Shown here: one piece after another, positions 1 through 9,506 of the stretch | Position numbering within the stretch: position 1 is the stretch's first letter | Layout of the letters: each line of letters starts with the position of its first letter | Assembly (NCBI GenBank): GCA_030272585.1 | Contig: BSYQ01000001.1 | Coordinates: forward strand, 4,960,001-5,024,000 | Length of the DNA: 64,000 bases | DNA from: Bryopsis sp. KO-2023 | Lineage: Eukaryota; Chlorophyta; Ulvophyceae; Bryopsidales; Bryopsidaceae | Direction of reading: 5' to 3' | Notes under the pieces: generated by a model | Seen by the model: the letters and a program-made list of their open reading frames with translations, nothing else | Database searches by the model: none | Told to the model about the DNA's origin: nothing | Position numbers and translations under genes: made by a program

Positions 1-105
1 CAGAGAATTAATTTTACAAGTGTTCTCTCTGAACTTAACCCCCTAGAACCCGTACTAACCCGTACTACACACTCGTACTGCAAAATGAGTGCGATCAACG
101 TATCA
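1..105 (-). repeat. Family A 3' LTR, partial at window edge
   Basis: This is the reverse complement of the first 105 bases of the 174-bp LTR seen whole at 46346-46519, 9945-10118 and 29827-30000. It ends with TGATACGTTG read on the minus strand. The rest lies left of the window. Confidence 0.93.
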
Positions 106-255
106 ACTACTCCCCCCCCCCCCCCCAAAGGGTGTCCACACCCGTAGAAGAACCCAAAAAGAAAGAAAAAGAAAAGAAAAGAAAAGAAAAGAAAACCCCC
201 AAGGAAAAACTGTCTCTGTCCGGCTCTGACGCTCTGGCTCTGGCTCCGCGCTCTC
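106..255 (-). other. Family A 3' untranslated end with G-run polypurine tract
   Basis: Read on the minus strand this holds an AAAAG-type simple repeat (as CTTTT on the sense strand), a perfect 14-bp palindrome GGGTGTGGACACCC, then TTT, a long G run and AGTAGT directly before the LTR. The G run is the likely polypurine tract priming plus-strand DNA. The same layout is present in A' at 29672-29826. Confidence 0.75.
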
Positions 256-2124
256 TCACTCTGTCTCTGAGTCCAAGCCCTCGAGATCCCACATCGTTCG
301 TAGGATGTATGTCAGCCGGGATCCAAGCTCCTTGACACCGGTTTTCGAGGGGAAGGCTGCGGATTTGACCCGACACACCTGACATGGTAAGGTGAGCTGA
401 TCAGTGGTGTCCGGGGATGGAAGCGATGGGAGCGGAAGGAAATCCTCCGCACGTTTCCCGAGGCGAAGATGCTCCGCGGTCATATCGAGCGGCCGGATAC
501 TTTTATCCGCGAGCCACCGATTGATGACCCGATCCATTACATGATGATGGGGCCAGTGTGTAGGGCAAACGTAGTGTGCCCCACAACTGGTTTTTACCCC
601 GACACCATGTTGCGTTCCCGCGCAGTAATAGCACTTCGTTCCCGCGAGTGCTGGATCGTGCGTGCCTTTGATCTTCTTGAGCGCTGCACGCAACTCTTTC
701 GCGTCCTTCGCGCGTGTGCGTTTCTTCCCCCGCTTGGTGCTTTTCTCCGCGCCCTTTTTGGCCGCTTCCTTCACTTTTTCCGCATCCGCCTGAGTCGACG
801 GCTCCCCTTTCTTGGTTTCAGCGGTTGTCTTTTTCTCCGCGTCCGCCTTCTTTTGTTTTCCCGCGTCCGCATGTGTTTTCTCCGCGTCCGCCTTTTGTTT
901 TTCTGCAGCCGCCTTTTTCTCCGCATGTGTTTTCTCCGCGTCCGCCTGTTGTTTTTCCGCGGCCGCCTTTTTCTCCGCGGCTGCTTTCTTTTTCTCCGCA
1001 AGTGCTTTGAGCATTGCTGCTTTGACGAGTGCTTTTGTTTGTGCGTCCTCCGCGCTCAGCGGTGGTTTTGAACCTGTCGGTTCTTCCGCTAGGACGTCTT
1101 CGTTGTCGTCATCGTCAAGGGAACTCTGGGGTGGTTTCGCCAGCTGCTGTGAGATATTTTCCGCTGCCCCGTCTATCCGGCTCAACCAGTCGTTCACTTG
1201 GTCCAAATTGTGCGCCTTCGTAAGGTCTACGTTTGTGATGGTTATCTCTTTGACCTTATGCATATCGACCTGATCTTTTATCCGGCCATCCCTCACCAAC
1301 TGCGCCTGTGTTTTCGCGGTGTCCAGACGTACTCCCACGAGTCCGTGTGAGAAACTCGCGAGTGACTGCGGAATGTCCATGAGGCTGGCCCGAAGCCGGC
1401 TGACCTCAACTTTGGACGCCACCAACTCGGACATTAACACGCGGGCAGTCGTGCTGCTGCAGAAATTGTCTCCTTTTTCCGCCTTGGCGAGAGCTGCTTT
1501 TGTGGCCGTCAGCTCTTTTTGGACCGTGGCGAGGTGCTTGTAGCGTTTCTCCGCCTCGCTGATGAGCTGCTTGTTTTCCTTGTGATACCATTCGGTATCC
1601 GCCTGAGCTTTGATGGCTGTTTTCCGGGAGAGGGCCAGATCGGTGGTCAGCTGGGTGATTTCCTTTGCTTTCGCGGAAATTTCTTGATTCCGCGCGGAAA
1701 TGGTTTGATCCTTTGCGGAATTTTCTTCCTCTTTCGCGGATAACTCTCTTTTGATGGTCTTGAGTTCCGCTTCCGCACCGCGGGCTTTCACTTGAGCATC
1801 ACTCAACTGCTGTTGAAGAGCCCGGTATCGATTTGTCCAATCCGCCTCCAGCTTAGTTTTTTCCGCCGCCCTTTCCTCTTTTGTTTCCCGGAGTTCCGCC
1901 GCCAGCTCACAGATTTCCGCCTCCTGCTCATCCCTTTTTGTCACACCCTCCTGAAGCTTCGTGTGTAATTTTTCGTAATCCGCCGCCACATTTGCATGTA
2001 ATTCCACTGCCTCAGTTCCAGATTCTAAGGCTTCCGCGAGCTCCGTTTCCAAGGCCTCTGCCTTTGTTTTCCACTCATCCCTCTGCTGACGGAGTCGCTC
2101 CAAATGCTCGGATGTTCCAGACAT
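256..2124 (-). CDS. Family A ORF3: coiled-coil protein with C-terminal Cys/His module
   Basis: A 622-residue protein encoded after pol, where some retroelements carry env, but without signal peptide or membrane segment. Residues about 1-220 are a charged heptad-rich coiled coil. Residues about 380-460 are Ala/Lys/Glu repeats of the type AEKKAAAEKQ, followed by a basic stretch. From about residue 500 comes the module C-x2-C-x12-C-x2-H-x2-C-x2-H-W-x56-C-x2-C. The same module, with different spacers, is in the ORF3 proteins of families B and E. I do not recognise it from a named family; eight spaced Cys/His suggest zinc binding. The start is the only ATG fitting the whole coiled coil, 118 bp after a TATA-like box. 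Function unknown; nucleic-acid binding or a particle-associated scaffold are guesses. Confidence 0.8.
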   Translation of the reverse strand: MSGTSEHLERLRQQRDEWKTKAEALETELAEALESGTEAVELHANVAADYEKLHTKLQEGVTKRDEQEAEICELAAELRETKEERAAEKTKLEADWTNRYRALQQQLSDAQVKARGAEAELKTIKRELSAKEEENSAKDQTISARNQEISAKAKEITQLTTDLALSRKTAIKAQADTEWYHKENKQLISEAEKRYKHLATVQKELTATKAALAKAEKGDNFCSSTTARVLMSELVASKVEVSRLRASLMDIPQSLASFSHGLVGVRLDTAKTQAQLVRDGRIKDQVDMHKVKEITITNVDLTKAHNLDQVNDWLSRIDGAAENISQQLAKPPQSSLDDDDNEDVLAEEPTGSKPPLSAEDAQTKALVKAAMLKALAEKKKAAAEKKAAAEKQQADAEKTHAEKKAAAEKQKADAEKTHADAGKQKKADAEKKTTAETKKGEPSTQADAEKVKEAAKKGAEKSTKRGKKRTRAKDAKELRAALKKIKGTHDPALAGTKCYYCAGTQHGVGVKTSCGAHYVCPTHWPHHHVMDRVINRWLADKSIRPLDMTAEHLRLGKRAEDFLPLPSLPSPDTTDQLTLPCQVCRVKSAAFPSKTGVKELGSRLTYILRTMWDLEGLDSETE

Positions 2125-2445
2125 TTTTATGCAAATGCGTTTAATGTTTTGCTCTGGTGGCGGTTGCTTCTGAAGGTTCAGTGCGCTCGGCGTAAACTTT
2201 TGACGAAATAGGGCTGGAGGGTTGCAGCCTAGCTAGTTTATACAAGTGATAGAGTCACTCACTTGTCACTGATGGAAGACTTCCTCTATTGAGTGTCGTC
2301 TCATCCAAGGTTCTAGCCCGCTTTGATATTACCCTCGCTATCTTGACTCAGCTCTCTGTAGCTCGCTCTTAGATGTATTTGATTATGGGTGAACTGATAC
2401 CAACACATCAACCATCGTTCCCTTCCCCATATCAATCTGTATCAT
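2125..2445 (-). promoter_or_regulatory. pol-ORF3 spacer with TATA-like box (2237-2242)
   Basis: A 321-bp gap between the pol stop and the ORF3 ATG with no reading frame. On the minus strand it contains TATAAA (plus coordinates 2237-2242) about 118 bp before the ATG. The A' copy keeps it at 27684-27689, and unrelated-sequence family B has TTATAAG at a similar distance. An internal promoter for ORF3 is inferred; an intron end for a spliced ORF3 mRNA is the alternative. Confidence 0.45.
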
Positions 2446-5400
2446 CTAAAGAGGTTGTTTCCGCCGCCTTGTCCGCCTTTCTTCCCGCTTAGAGCGGATT
2501 TCCTCTTTGGTCGGCAAGCGCGTGCGGTTTCTGAGATACTCTGCCAAGATATCGCTGGCATTGGCCAGGTGGGCTTCTGGCTCCCAGGTGGCTTCCATCA
2601 AATCATAGCCCTTCCACAGAATCAAGTACTCCCGACGGTTGGGTGTGCCTCGATCCCGCAGAATACGCTCGACCTCATATTCAATGGCGCCATCCACCAA
2701 CTCCCCTTCGGGAGGTTCCACCTCCCGCTCATCATCTTCTGACAAGCGGTTGTATGCCTTCAGCTTGGAGACATGGAAGGTAGAATGAATAGTCCAATGG
2801 GGTGGTAGTTGCAGGCGATAAGCGACTGTGGATATCGCTTTGTCCACTTTGAATGGCCCGACAAACCTCCGGCGGATTTTTGGTGGGATCTTTTGCAAGG
2901 ATTGCAGCGGAATAAATGTACTCCGCACCAAAACTTCATCCCCTTCTTTGAAGATTACTTCCCGCCGCCGTTTGTTCGCTTGGACACACATCCGCTCTTG
3001 TGCGGTTGCATACTGCTGCTTTGCCTGCTGCAGTTGCTCGTCCATTCGTTTCACCATTTCGGTTGCCATTTCGGACTCTTCTTTCGCCGTTAACTTTTTC
3101 TGCACGGTAATTTGTCCCATATGCTGCCCATACAACAAGTGTGCTGGGGCATAGCCGGTTGACACATTGCGGGAGTTGTTGGCAGCAAATTCCGCTGTCG
3201 CCAAGAAATCAACCCAGCGGTCTGGATACCGCTCCACATAAGGCCGCAAAAAGTCTTCCAACACCCGAATAGTAACCTCTGACTGCCCATCTGTTTGTGG
3301 GTGGTAGGCTGTGCTCATTCGGAGTTGGGTTCCCAGAAGTGAAAATAAAGACCGCCAGAAGGAACTTGTGAATCTGGGGTCTCGATCGGAAATTATCACT
3401 TTGGGGAGGCCATAGTGTTTGTATATTTTGTCCACAAACAACTTAGCATATTCCGGGGCGGTTATTTCCTTAGTGCAGGGTGCGAAGCGAACGTACTTGG
3501 TTAACCGATCAACAAATACCGCGATGGCGGTGAACCCACGTGACTTTGGTAAATCAGTCACGAGGTCAGTGGTGATCTGTTCCCACTTTGTTGTCGGTAT
3601 TGGGAGTGGATGCAGAAGCCCTTTCTGCTTCGTCGTATCAGCTTTTGTCCGCTGACAGACAGGGCATGTCCGCACGTATGCTTGGACATCCTTTCCAACT
3701 CCTTTCCACCAGTAGTATCGCTGTAGCACATCCAATGTCCGGGCGGCACCTGCGTGACCAGCGCTCGGAACATCATGGAACTCCCCCATAACCTTTTTCC
3801 GGTATCCATTTGGAACCACTAGTACTTTGTCTGAGGTGGGAGTTGCTTGATAGTACAACCAGCCATCCTCGAACGAAAGTTTCGTGGGTTTACCCGCTTG
3901 AATTTTCGTGACTTCCGCCTGCAGTTTTTGATCTGCTGCAATAGCGGTCTTCCATGCATCCGCTTCATCCACCACCCAGGCGGACAAAGCATGAATTTGA
4001 TCCTGTGAATCAGGAAGGCTTCGGGATAACGCATCCGCCAGTACATTGGCTTTACCAGGCACATAGACGATTTTTGGATCGATGGAATCAAAATACCCTG
4101 ACGTATACCATCGGGATTGTGTCCGCGACATTTTAGCTTGGGTCATGAAGTGGGTTATCGGCTGATGGTCTGTCATAACCGTAACCTCCCCAGGCGCTCC
4201 TTCGAGGTAATGCCGCCATTGGCTGAGCGCATATGCTACAGCCCCCAGCTCCCGCTCATATGCGGAATATCGTGTCTCAGCTGGTTTTAATCGTCTTGAA
4301 AGGTAGGCTATTGGCTGTAGCCCCTTTCCATGGTCCTGACACAGAACTGCTCCATATGCAGTTCCTGATGCGTCCGTTATTACGGTGTACCTAAGAAGCG
4401 GATCGGGTAGGAGAAGTATGGGGGTGCGGGTGATCTTTTGCTTGAGTTTGCTGAAGGCTTCGCGCTGAATAGGCCCCCATGTCCACACATGATTCTTCTT
4501 GATCAGATCATGTAAGGGTCCTGCAATCCGCGCAAACTCTGGTATAAACTTACGATAGTAAGATACCATGCCCAGAAAACTTCGCACATCCCCAACTGAG
4601 CTCAACTCCTTCCATTCTTGAATAGCCCGCACTTTATCACTCATTGGTTGCAGGCCTTTCCCTGACAAATGATATCCCAGATAATCGGTCTCGCTGACCC
4701 CCACTTCACACTTGCTCGCTTTCGCGTAGAGCTTGTGTTTGTGTAACCGCTCGAATACCTGTTTCAAATGATCGACATGTTCTTCCACTGAATTGGAAAA
4801 CACCAGAATGTCGTCAATGAACACAACCACAAAGTGGTCCAAAAACTCCCCCAACAAAGCCTGCACCATAGTTTGAAACTGGGCCGGACAGTTGGACATT
4901 CCGAAGGGACAAACGAGGAACTCGAAATGCCCGTATCGTGTGCGGAATGCAGTTTTTGGGGTATCCTTTGGCCGGACTGGAAATTGCCAGTAGCCTGAGC
5001 GGAGGTCGATCTTGGTGTAGATCTTCGCTTTAGCGAGCCGGTCCATTAACTCTTCGGGGAGCGGAAGTGGATAGCGGTTTTTGATGGTGTAGTGGTTGAT
5101 CCATCTGTAATCAACACACATCCGCAGTCCGCCGTCTTTCTTAGGGACAAAGAGTATGGGGGCTCCCCAGGGACTCTCTGACGGCCTAATCTTCCGTTGC
5201 TCGAGGAGATAATCCACTTGTGTCCGAACTTCATCCAATTCAGCCGGAGAAAGTTTGTACAGGGGACGGTGGATTGGGCTCATACTCTCATCCTCAAGGT
5301 CGATCTTAAATTCATGACCCTTGCGGACGGGAGGTATGCCAGGTGGGAGATCTTTTGGAAAAATGTGGCTATATTCCTCCACCACAGAGCGGATATCCGG

Positions 5401-6555
5401 ATGCATCTGATCATGCAGCAACTTCGGTACCTCCGTCTCTTGTGGTGTGTTGGTGCCCGCTGAAGTTTGAAGGCTATCAACGGTTACCCCTTCATACGGA
5501 TATTGCATCAAGTGATTGCTATCCGTGGGGTCAGATTCACGCACCACTACCAAGTAAGCCAAACTATCTGTGGCTTCAGTTTGCTTCTTGATGTAGCGGA
5601 ATATCTTCTTGTGGGTGATGAGAGGTGTGGTTTCATTCGCAAGTTGAAGATAATCAGTCGGTCTTTCCTTTACCGGTACTGTTATCCAACCTTGACCTTG
5701 GCGAATGTTGATAGTTCCCTGTGCAAAGTCTATGGACGGGTTATTGGCGATGAGCCACGGTAACCCTAACACGATGTCATATGTGAGATGAGGAAAAACA
5801 TCCGCAGAAAACTGGGTTTTGTATCCGCCCAACTGCATGTTGATGTTTCCGCATCGTTTGTCCACATTGCAAACAGACCCGTTGGCTAATGAAACGGTCT
5901 TATTACACGAGGAGAACTCTAACCCCAAACGATCCACAAGTTTCTGCGCTACATAATTTTCCGTAGCTCCACAGTCCAAATAAGCGGAGATTGAAACTCC
6001 CCCTATCCGCCCCTTAAGCTCATATCCCATGAACTTAAGGTGGTGATTATTTACCAGCGGGTTAAAACTGTCTTGAAGGTAATCCCCACCTTCAACCCCT
6101 GGTTGTTTCTTTCTGTCCGATGCCCCCCTTGCATCGGCGTCAGACGGAACCCTTGGGCTGGTCCGGTCTAAACTTTTTACACTTCCTTCCGAAGCCTGTT
6201 TCTCTCCACAAGGCGGGATAGATTCCAGGTTGCTATCTCCGGAGGAACTTCCAGAGTCTTCATGTACTGAACCAACACTTTCCGCCAACTCTCTGCCGGA
6301 AGTGCTTAGGATGACCGTACTTGACTCATCCATCCGCTCTTTGTCACCAAGTTTTGTACTCATCAGCGGATTTTCAGCCCTCTGGGCGGGATTTCTTTTT
6401 GACTCTTTCTCGGTCTTTTTATTCCCCTCTCGTTCTCTTGCTCGTGACTCCCGGAGCTTCTGACGTCTGCGATGTCTATATCTTCGGCGTCTGGCTCTTT
6501 TTCTTCTGGCCGCATGGAGTGAAGTCTCCTCTATGCGGCGTGATCTTTTAGCCAT
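2446..6555 (-). CDS. pol: Family A Pol polyprotein with chromodomain
   Basis: A 1,369-residue Ty3/Gypsy chromovirus Pol. An Arg-rich segment occupies residues about 15-45. Aspartic protease follows with catalytic YLDCGATEN near 192-200 and DIVLGLPWL near 255. RT spans about 425-620 with the FIDD catalytic motif near 580. RNase H begins about 720 (TVITDASG). Integrase has a zinc-binding H..CPVC region near 945 and the catalytic residues in TTDLVTD, ISDRDPRF and GQSEVTIR (about 998-1092). A C-terminal chromodomain lies near 1288-1345 (YEVERIL, YLILWKGYD, TWEPE). Chromodomains of this family bind methylated histone H3 and steer integration to heterochromatin, which fits the nested context. The ATG lies inside gag, a 25-base overlap with pol in the -1 register. 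The frame looks whole. Confidence 0.95.
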   Translation of the reverse strand: MAKRSRRIEETSLHAARRKRARRRRYRHRRRQKLRESRAREREGNKKTEKESKRNPAQRAENPLMSTKLGDKERMDESSTVILSTSGRELAESVGSVHEDSGSSSGDSNLESIPPCGEKQASEGSVKSLDRTSPRVPSDADARGASDRKKQPGVEGGDYLQDSFNPLVNNHHLKFMGYELKGRIGGVSISAYLDCGATENYVAQKLVDRLGLEFSSCNKTVSLANGSVCNVDKRCGNINMQLGGYKTQFSADVFPHLTYDIVLGLPWLIANNPSIDFAQGTINIRQGQGWITVPVKERPTDYLQLANETTPLITHKKIFRYIKKQTEATDSLAYLVVVRESDPTDSNHLMQYPYEGVTVDSLQTSAGTNTPQETEVPKLLHDQMHPDIRSVVEEYSHIFPKDLPPGIPPVRKGHEFKIDLEDESMSPIHRPLYKLSPAELDEVRTQVDYLLEQRKIRPSESPWGAPILFVPKKDGGLRMCVDYRWINHYTIKNRYPLPLPEELMDRLAKAKIYTKIDLRSGYWQFPVRPKDTPKTAFRTRYGHFEFLVCPFGMSNCPAQFQTMVQALLGEFLDHFVVVFIDDILVFSNSVEEHVDHLKQVFERLHKHKLYAKASKCEVGVSETDYLGYHLSGKGLQPMSDKVRAIQEWKELSSVGDVRSFLGMVSYYRKFIPEFARIAGPLHDLIKKNHVWTWGPIQREAFSKLKQKITRTPILLLPDPLLRYTVITDASGTAYGAVLCQDHGKGLQPIAYLSRRLKPAETRYSAYERELGAVAYALSQWRHYLEGAPGEVTVMTDHQPITHFMTQAKMSRTQSRWYTSGYFDSIDPKIVYVPGKANVLADALSRSLPDSQDQIHALSAWVVDEADAWKTAIAADQKLQAEVTKIQAGKPTKLSFEDGWLYYQATPTSDKVLVVPNGYRKKVMGEFHDVPSAGHAGAARTLDVLQRYYWWKGVGKDVQAYVRTCPVCQRTKADTTKQKGLLHPLPIPTTKWEQITTDLVTDLPKSRGFTAIAVFVDRLTKYVRFAPCTKEITAPEYAKLFVDKIYKHYGLPKVIISDRDPRFTSSFWRSLFSLLGTQLRMSTAYHPQTDGQSEVTIRVLEDFLRPYVERYPDRWVDFLATAEFAANNSRNVSTGYAPAHLLYGQHMGQITVQKKLTAKEESEMATEMVKRMDEQLQQAKQQYATAQERMCVQANKRRREVIFKEGDEVLVRSTFIPLQSLQKIPPKIRRRFVGPFKVDKAISTVAYRLQLPPHWTIHSTFHVSKLKAYNRLSEDDEREVEPPEGELVDGAIEYEVERILRDRGTPNRREYLILWKGYDLMEATWEPEAHLANASDILAEYLRNRTRLPTKEEIRSKREERRTRRRKQPL

Positions 6556-9506
6556 TTTTGAAAAGTTGGGCCTTTAGGACATTTTCCAAAGCCATGACCC
6601 ACTTCACCGCAGATGTAACATGCGCCTCCGCCTCTAGCTCCGCCTTGTTGCTGCCTTCCGCCACCACCTCGATTTCGTCCGCCACCTCGTCTTCCGCCTC
6701 TTCCGCGGCCACGGCCGCCTCCACCTCTGTTGCCTCCTCCCATTTGCTGATTTTGATCTTGGGGTGGAGGTGGTGGTTGCGGTTGCTGACCTTGCATTTG
6801 CTGGTTCTGATCAGCTTTGGGCTTGTTTTTCCAATTCCAGTTCCATCGCCCTCGTCCGCGACCACGTCCGCGGTTGTTTTGAGATTGGCCTCCCAACGAA
6901 TCGATTCTTTCGGCAGTGACTATCGCCGCTTCCACTCCTTCTGTCACCATTGTAACAACTTGATGTCGGATCTGGGGCCGTAGTCCGTCAACAAACGTCA
7001 AGTACTGCTCCTCCTCCGTCATATTCGGAATTCTGAGTATGAGATCCCGAAATGCGTTAATGTAGGAACGAACAGTCCCCGTTTGTTGAAGTTTCCGCAG
7101 CTTCCTACGCGAAACATCGGACATTCTTGTAGGTTCAAAAGCAATAGCTAACTCTTCCACAAGTTGTACCCAGTCCTGGAACATCGGACGAACTCCTTCC
7201 CGAATCCGCATCTCTTGCATATTCCGCCATGTGGCGGCTGAACCAGAGAGATTTGTGCGGAATACTTTAAGCCAAACAGACTCATCCAAATCATAAACTT
7301 TACAGAAGTTGGTGAGTTCTGCCTGCCAATCCCGAATCCAGCGATCTCCAGCGCCAGTATACGGTTTCGGCATCGGGAATTTGACCGCATTGGGAATGTG
7401 AAGCAAACGATTTTCTGGACGTGCATAGCCCATAAAATCTGGGACCCCACCTGGGGGACCAGGAGGTCCGCCTCCTCCGCCACCTCCACCACCACCATCT
7501 CCAGGACCGCCTCCTGGGTTCCTAGATGGTCCTTCTCTTCCTCCACCAATATGTGGTCCAGGTGCAGACCCACGGCCACTTCTGTCCGATGGGCCTCCGC
7601 CACTTCCATCACCGGAACCATCATCATCTCCACCTCCGCCTCCTCCGCCTCCTCCGCCTCCTCCGCCTGCGCGTTGAGGAATACGCGGATAGGATCCCCA
7701 TCCAACATAGGGGTTTCCGGATGATGGAGCTCCGTATACATTCACGGAGTGACCTAAGATAGAAGGCCGAATGTATGATGCTCCCATGGCATAATAGCCG
7801 GGTGGTGAAATCATTGATGGATGTGATAACACTGGCTGAGAAACTGGTGGTGGCATGGGTAATGTTCTAGGTGGCTCGGGTGACGTGGTTGTTGGAGTTG
7901 TCAGCGGAACAGTTTGTACCACGGGAGAAGCCTGCGTACGCTGTGGCGGTTGGACTGGCTGTAATACCGCTGGTGGTCTTGTATTTGGTGTTTGTCCAAA
8001 CACAGCGCTAGGCCTCACGATCGGCCTAGGTACATTTCCCTGTCCGCTGATTGCACTGCCTCGCCCCACTCCAGGAATAATGACTGGGGGTGATGCAGGT
8101 CGGGTAATCGGTCTATTTGCCCGCGGGAATACTGGTGGGATTGGCGGGAAACCTACCGAATCCGGGGCAAAGCCGGAGGAGGTTTGGGGCGGTTGACCGA
8201 ATGGAACTTGTACTTCGGCCAAGCTTGGTGGTTGTGCCACCGTTCTGGTTCCCGCGCCCGCCATAGCAGCCACAAGAGGTGTTTGTTGAGCAGCGGATGC
8301 CATTTGTGTGGCAACTGCTGCAGCATCTTTCTTCCGCCAAAACTCAAAATTCGACGTGAACTTTGTGTCCGCTACATCCTCAAACACCTTCTTTAGCTCT
8401 TGCGCTGTTTCCGGGTCTTGTAGCATTTCTTGTAACATTTCCCGCGGCTCTCTGCTCCTTGTTGAGCTTCTCGATCTGCTTCTCCTTGAAGACCGACTTT
8501 GACTTCTTTTCAACTCCTCCATTTCCGCTTGTAATCTAGCCGCCGCTTCTTTCGCAGCCGCTGCCTCCTTTAACAAATAGGCTACTTCCGCATGATGCTG
8601 TATCTGAAAACTTTCCGCTTTTTCTTGCGTCTCTTTGAGATCATACTTAACACGAGCGATTTCCTTGAACTGTTTATCTTGACCCGCATCCATTTCTGCC
8701 TGGGTCTCTCTCAGTTCTTGTTGAACCGTATCCAACCCCCAAAGGGCGTCGTTATATTGCCGGTCATACTCTTCTTCGAGTTTCTTCCTTTTTTCGTCCG
8801 TGTCAGCCACTTGTTCAGCCAATATCCGCTGAGCCTCTTTGGCTTCGTCCACCTCTTTCTGGGCGACATCACGGATATTCGCCAAGCCAGCTTCCATTTG
8901 GCTGAGCCTCCCCTTGGCTGCAGCATCCAGATCTTGTATCCGCTCATCCAACCTCTCACTGAGCTGTCCTTCGATCTGGTGATGGCGGGACTGTAGAGTA
9001 GAGTCCAACACATCATGTACTTGGGAAGCCATGCTTGAACAAGCTCCCTCCATCCGACTATCAAGGTGCTCGGCGACCTGGGCTGTCCGCTGGGCAGCCT
9101 CCTCGGACAATTGGCTGTATAACCGCTCTTGCGATTCATGGAGGTCGCGCTCCTGCAGGCCATCGTTGTGCACGTGCAGGGTCTGGTTATGCACGTTTAC
9201 TTGGCTCTGTTGCAGGTGCTGCGTTTGTTGATTGATGAAGACTCCTGGCTCTTCTTCCATCTCCTCATCAAACTCCGGGCCAATGTCCGCTTCCTCATCG
9301 CCTGCCTCCTCCACCATGTCCGGGTGCGCGGGGACACCGTATGCCTGTAAAGGCTGGTCCATTTCTGCCTGTATCGGCAGTCCGACAGCAGGTAATTCCT
9401 GAGCGACGATCAGCGGATATAGCGGCGGGCCATCTGGGGCGTCGCGCTCTTGCTGATTGTCTTCGATACCGTATTCCAGGTATAGCTGCTCGTCGTGTCC
9501 GCTCAT
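6531..9506 (-). CDS. gag: Family A Gag
   Basis: A 991-residue Gag, large for a Gypsy element. An acidic N-terminus leads into a coiled coil at about 120-330. An SR-type segment follows near 335-352 (SRSSRRSRSRSSTRSREP), then a Pro-rich region, a Gly run of varying length (TCC/GGA triplets), and the retrotransposon Gag domain at about 720-870 (WIRDWQAELTNF, LDESVWLKVF, ATWRNMQEMRIREG). It ends in RGG-like repeats and a CCHC zinc knuckle CYICGEVGHGFGKC near 960. Gag packages the genomic RNA and forms the particle. The start ATG is matched by the A' copy at 10621. The frame looks whole. SR plus RGG tracts in one Gag are unusual. Confidence 0.92.
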   Translation of the reverse strand: MSGHDEQLYLEYGIEDNQQERDAPDGPPLYPLIVAQELPAVGLPIQAEMDQPLQAYGVPAHPDMVEEAGDEEADIGPEFDEEMEEEPGVFINQQTQHLQQSQVNVHNQTLHVHNDGLQERDLHESQERLYSQLSEEAAQRTAQVAEHLDSRMEGACSSMASQVHDVLDSTLQSRHHQIEGQLSERLDERIQDLDAAAKGRLSQMEAGLANIRDVAQKEVDEAKEAQRILAEQVADTDEKRKKLEEEYDRQYNDALWGLDTVQQELRETQAEMDAGQDKQFKEIARVKYDLKETQEKAESFQIQHHAEVAYLLKEAAAAKEAAARLQAEMEELKRSQSRSSRRSRSRSSTRSREPREMLQEMLQDPETAQELKKVFEDVADTKFTSNFEFWRKKDAAAVATQMASAAQQTPLVAAMAGAGTRTVAQPPSLAEVQVPFGQPPQTSSGFAPDSVGFPPIPPVFPRANRPITRPASPPVIIPGVGRGSAISGQGNVPRPIVRPSAVFGQTPNTRPPAVLQPVQPPQRTQASPVVQTVPLTTPTTTSPEPPRTLPMPPPVSQPVLSHPSMISPPGYYAMGASYIRPSILGHSVNVYGAPSSGNPYVGWGSYPRIPQRAGGGGGGGGGGGGGDDDGSGDGSGGGPSDRSGRGSAPGPHIGGGREGPSRNPGGGPGDGGGGGGGGGGPPGPPGGVPDFMGYARPENRLLHIPNAVKFPMPKPYTGAGDRWIRDWQAELTNFCKVYDLDESVWLKVFRTNLSGSAATWRNMQEMRIREGVRPMFQDWVQLVEELAIAFEPTRMSDVSRRKLRKLQQTGTVRSYINAFRDLILRIPNMTEEEQYLTFVDGLRPQIRHQVVTMVTEGVEAAIVTAERIDSLGGQSQNNRGRGRGRGRWNWNWKNKPKADQNQQMQGQQPQPPPPPQDQNQQMGGGNRGGGGRGRGRGGRRGGGRNRGGGGRQQQGGARGGGACYICGEVGHGFGKCPKGPTFQKWLKDHAA

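Noticed and set aside
107-385. Small frames antisense or overlapping the A ORF3 end
   Set aside because: Shadows of ORF3 and of simple repeats, mirrored at 29542-29843 only because the element is duplicated.
256-2124. ORF3 as an envelope gene
   Set aside because: It has the env position, but no signal peptide, no transmembrane segment and a highly charged coiled coil in all three families.
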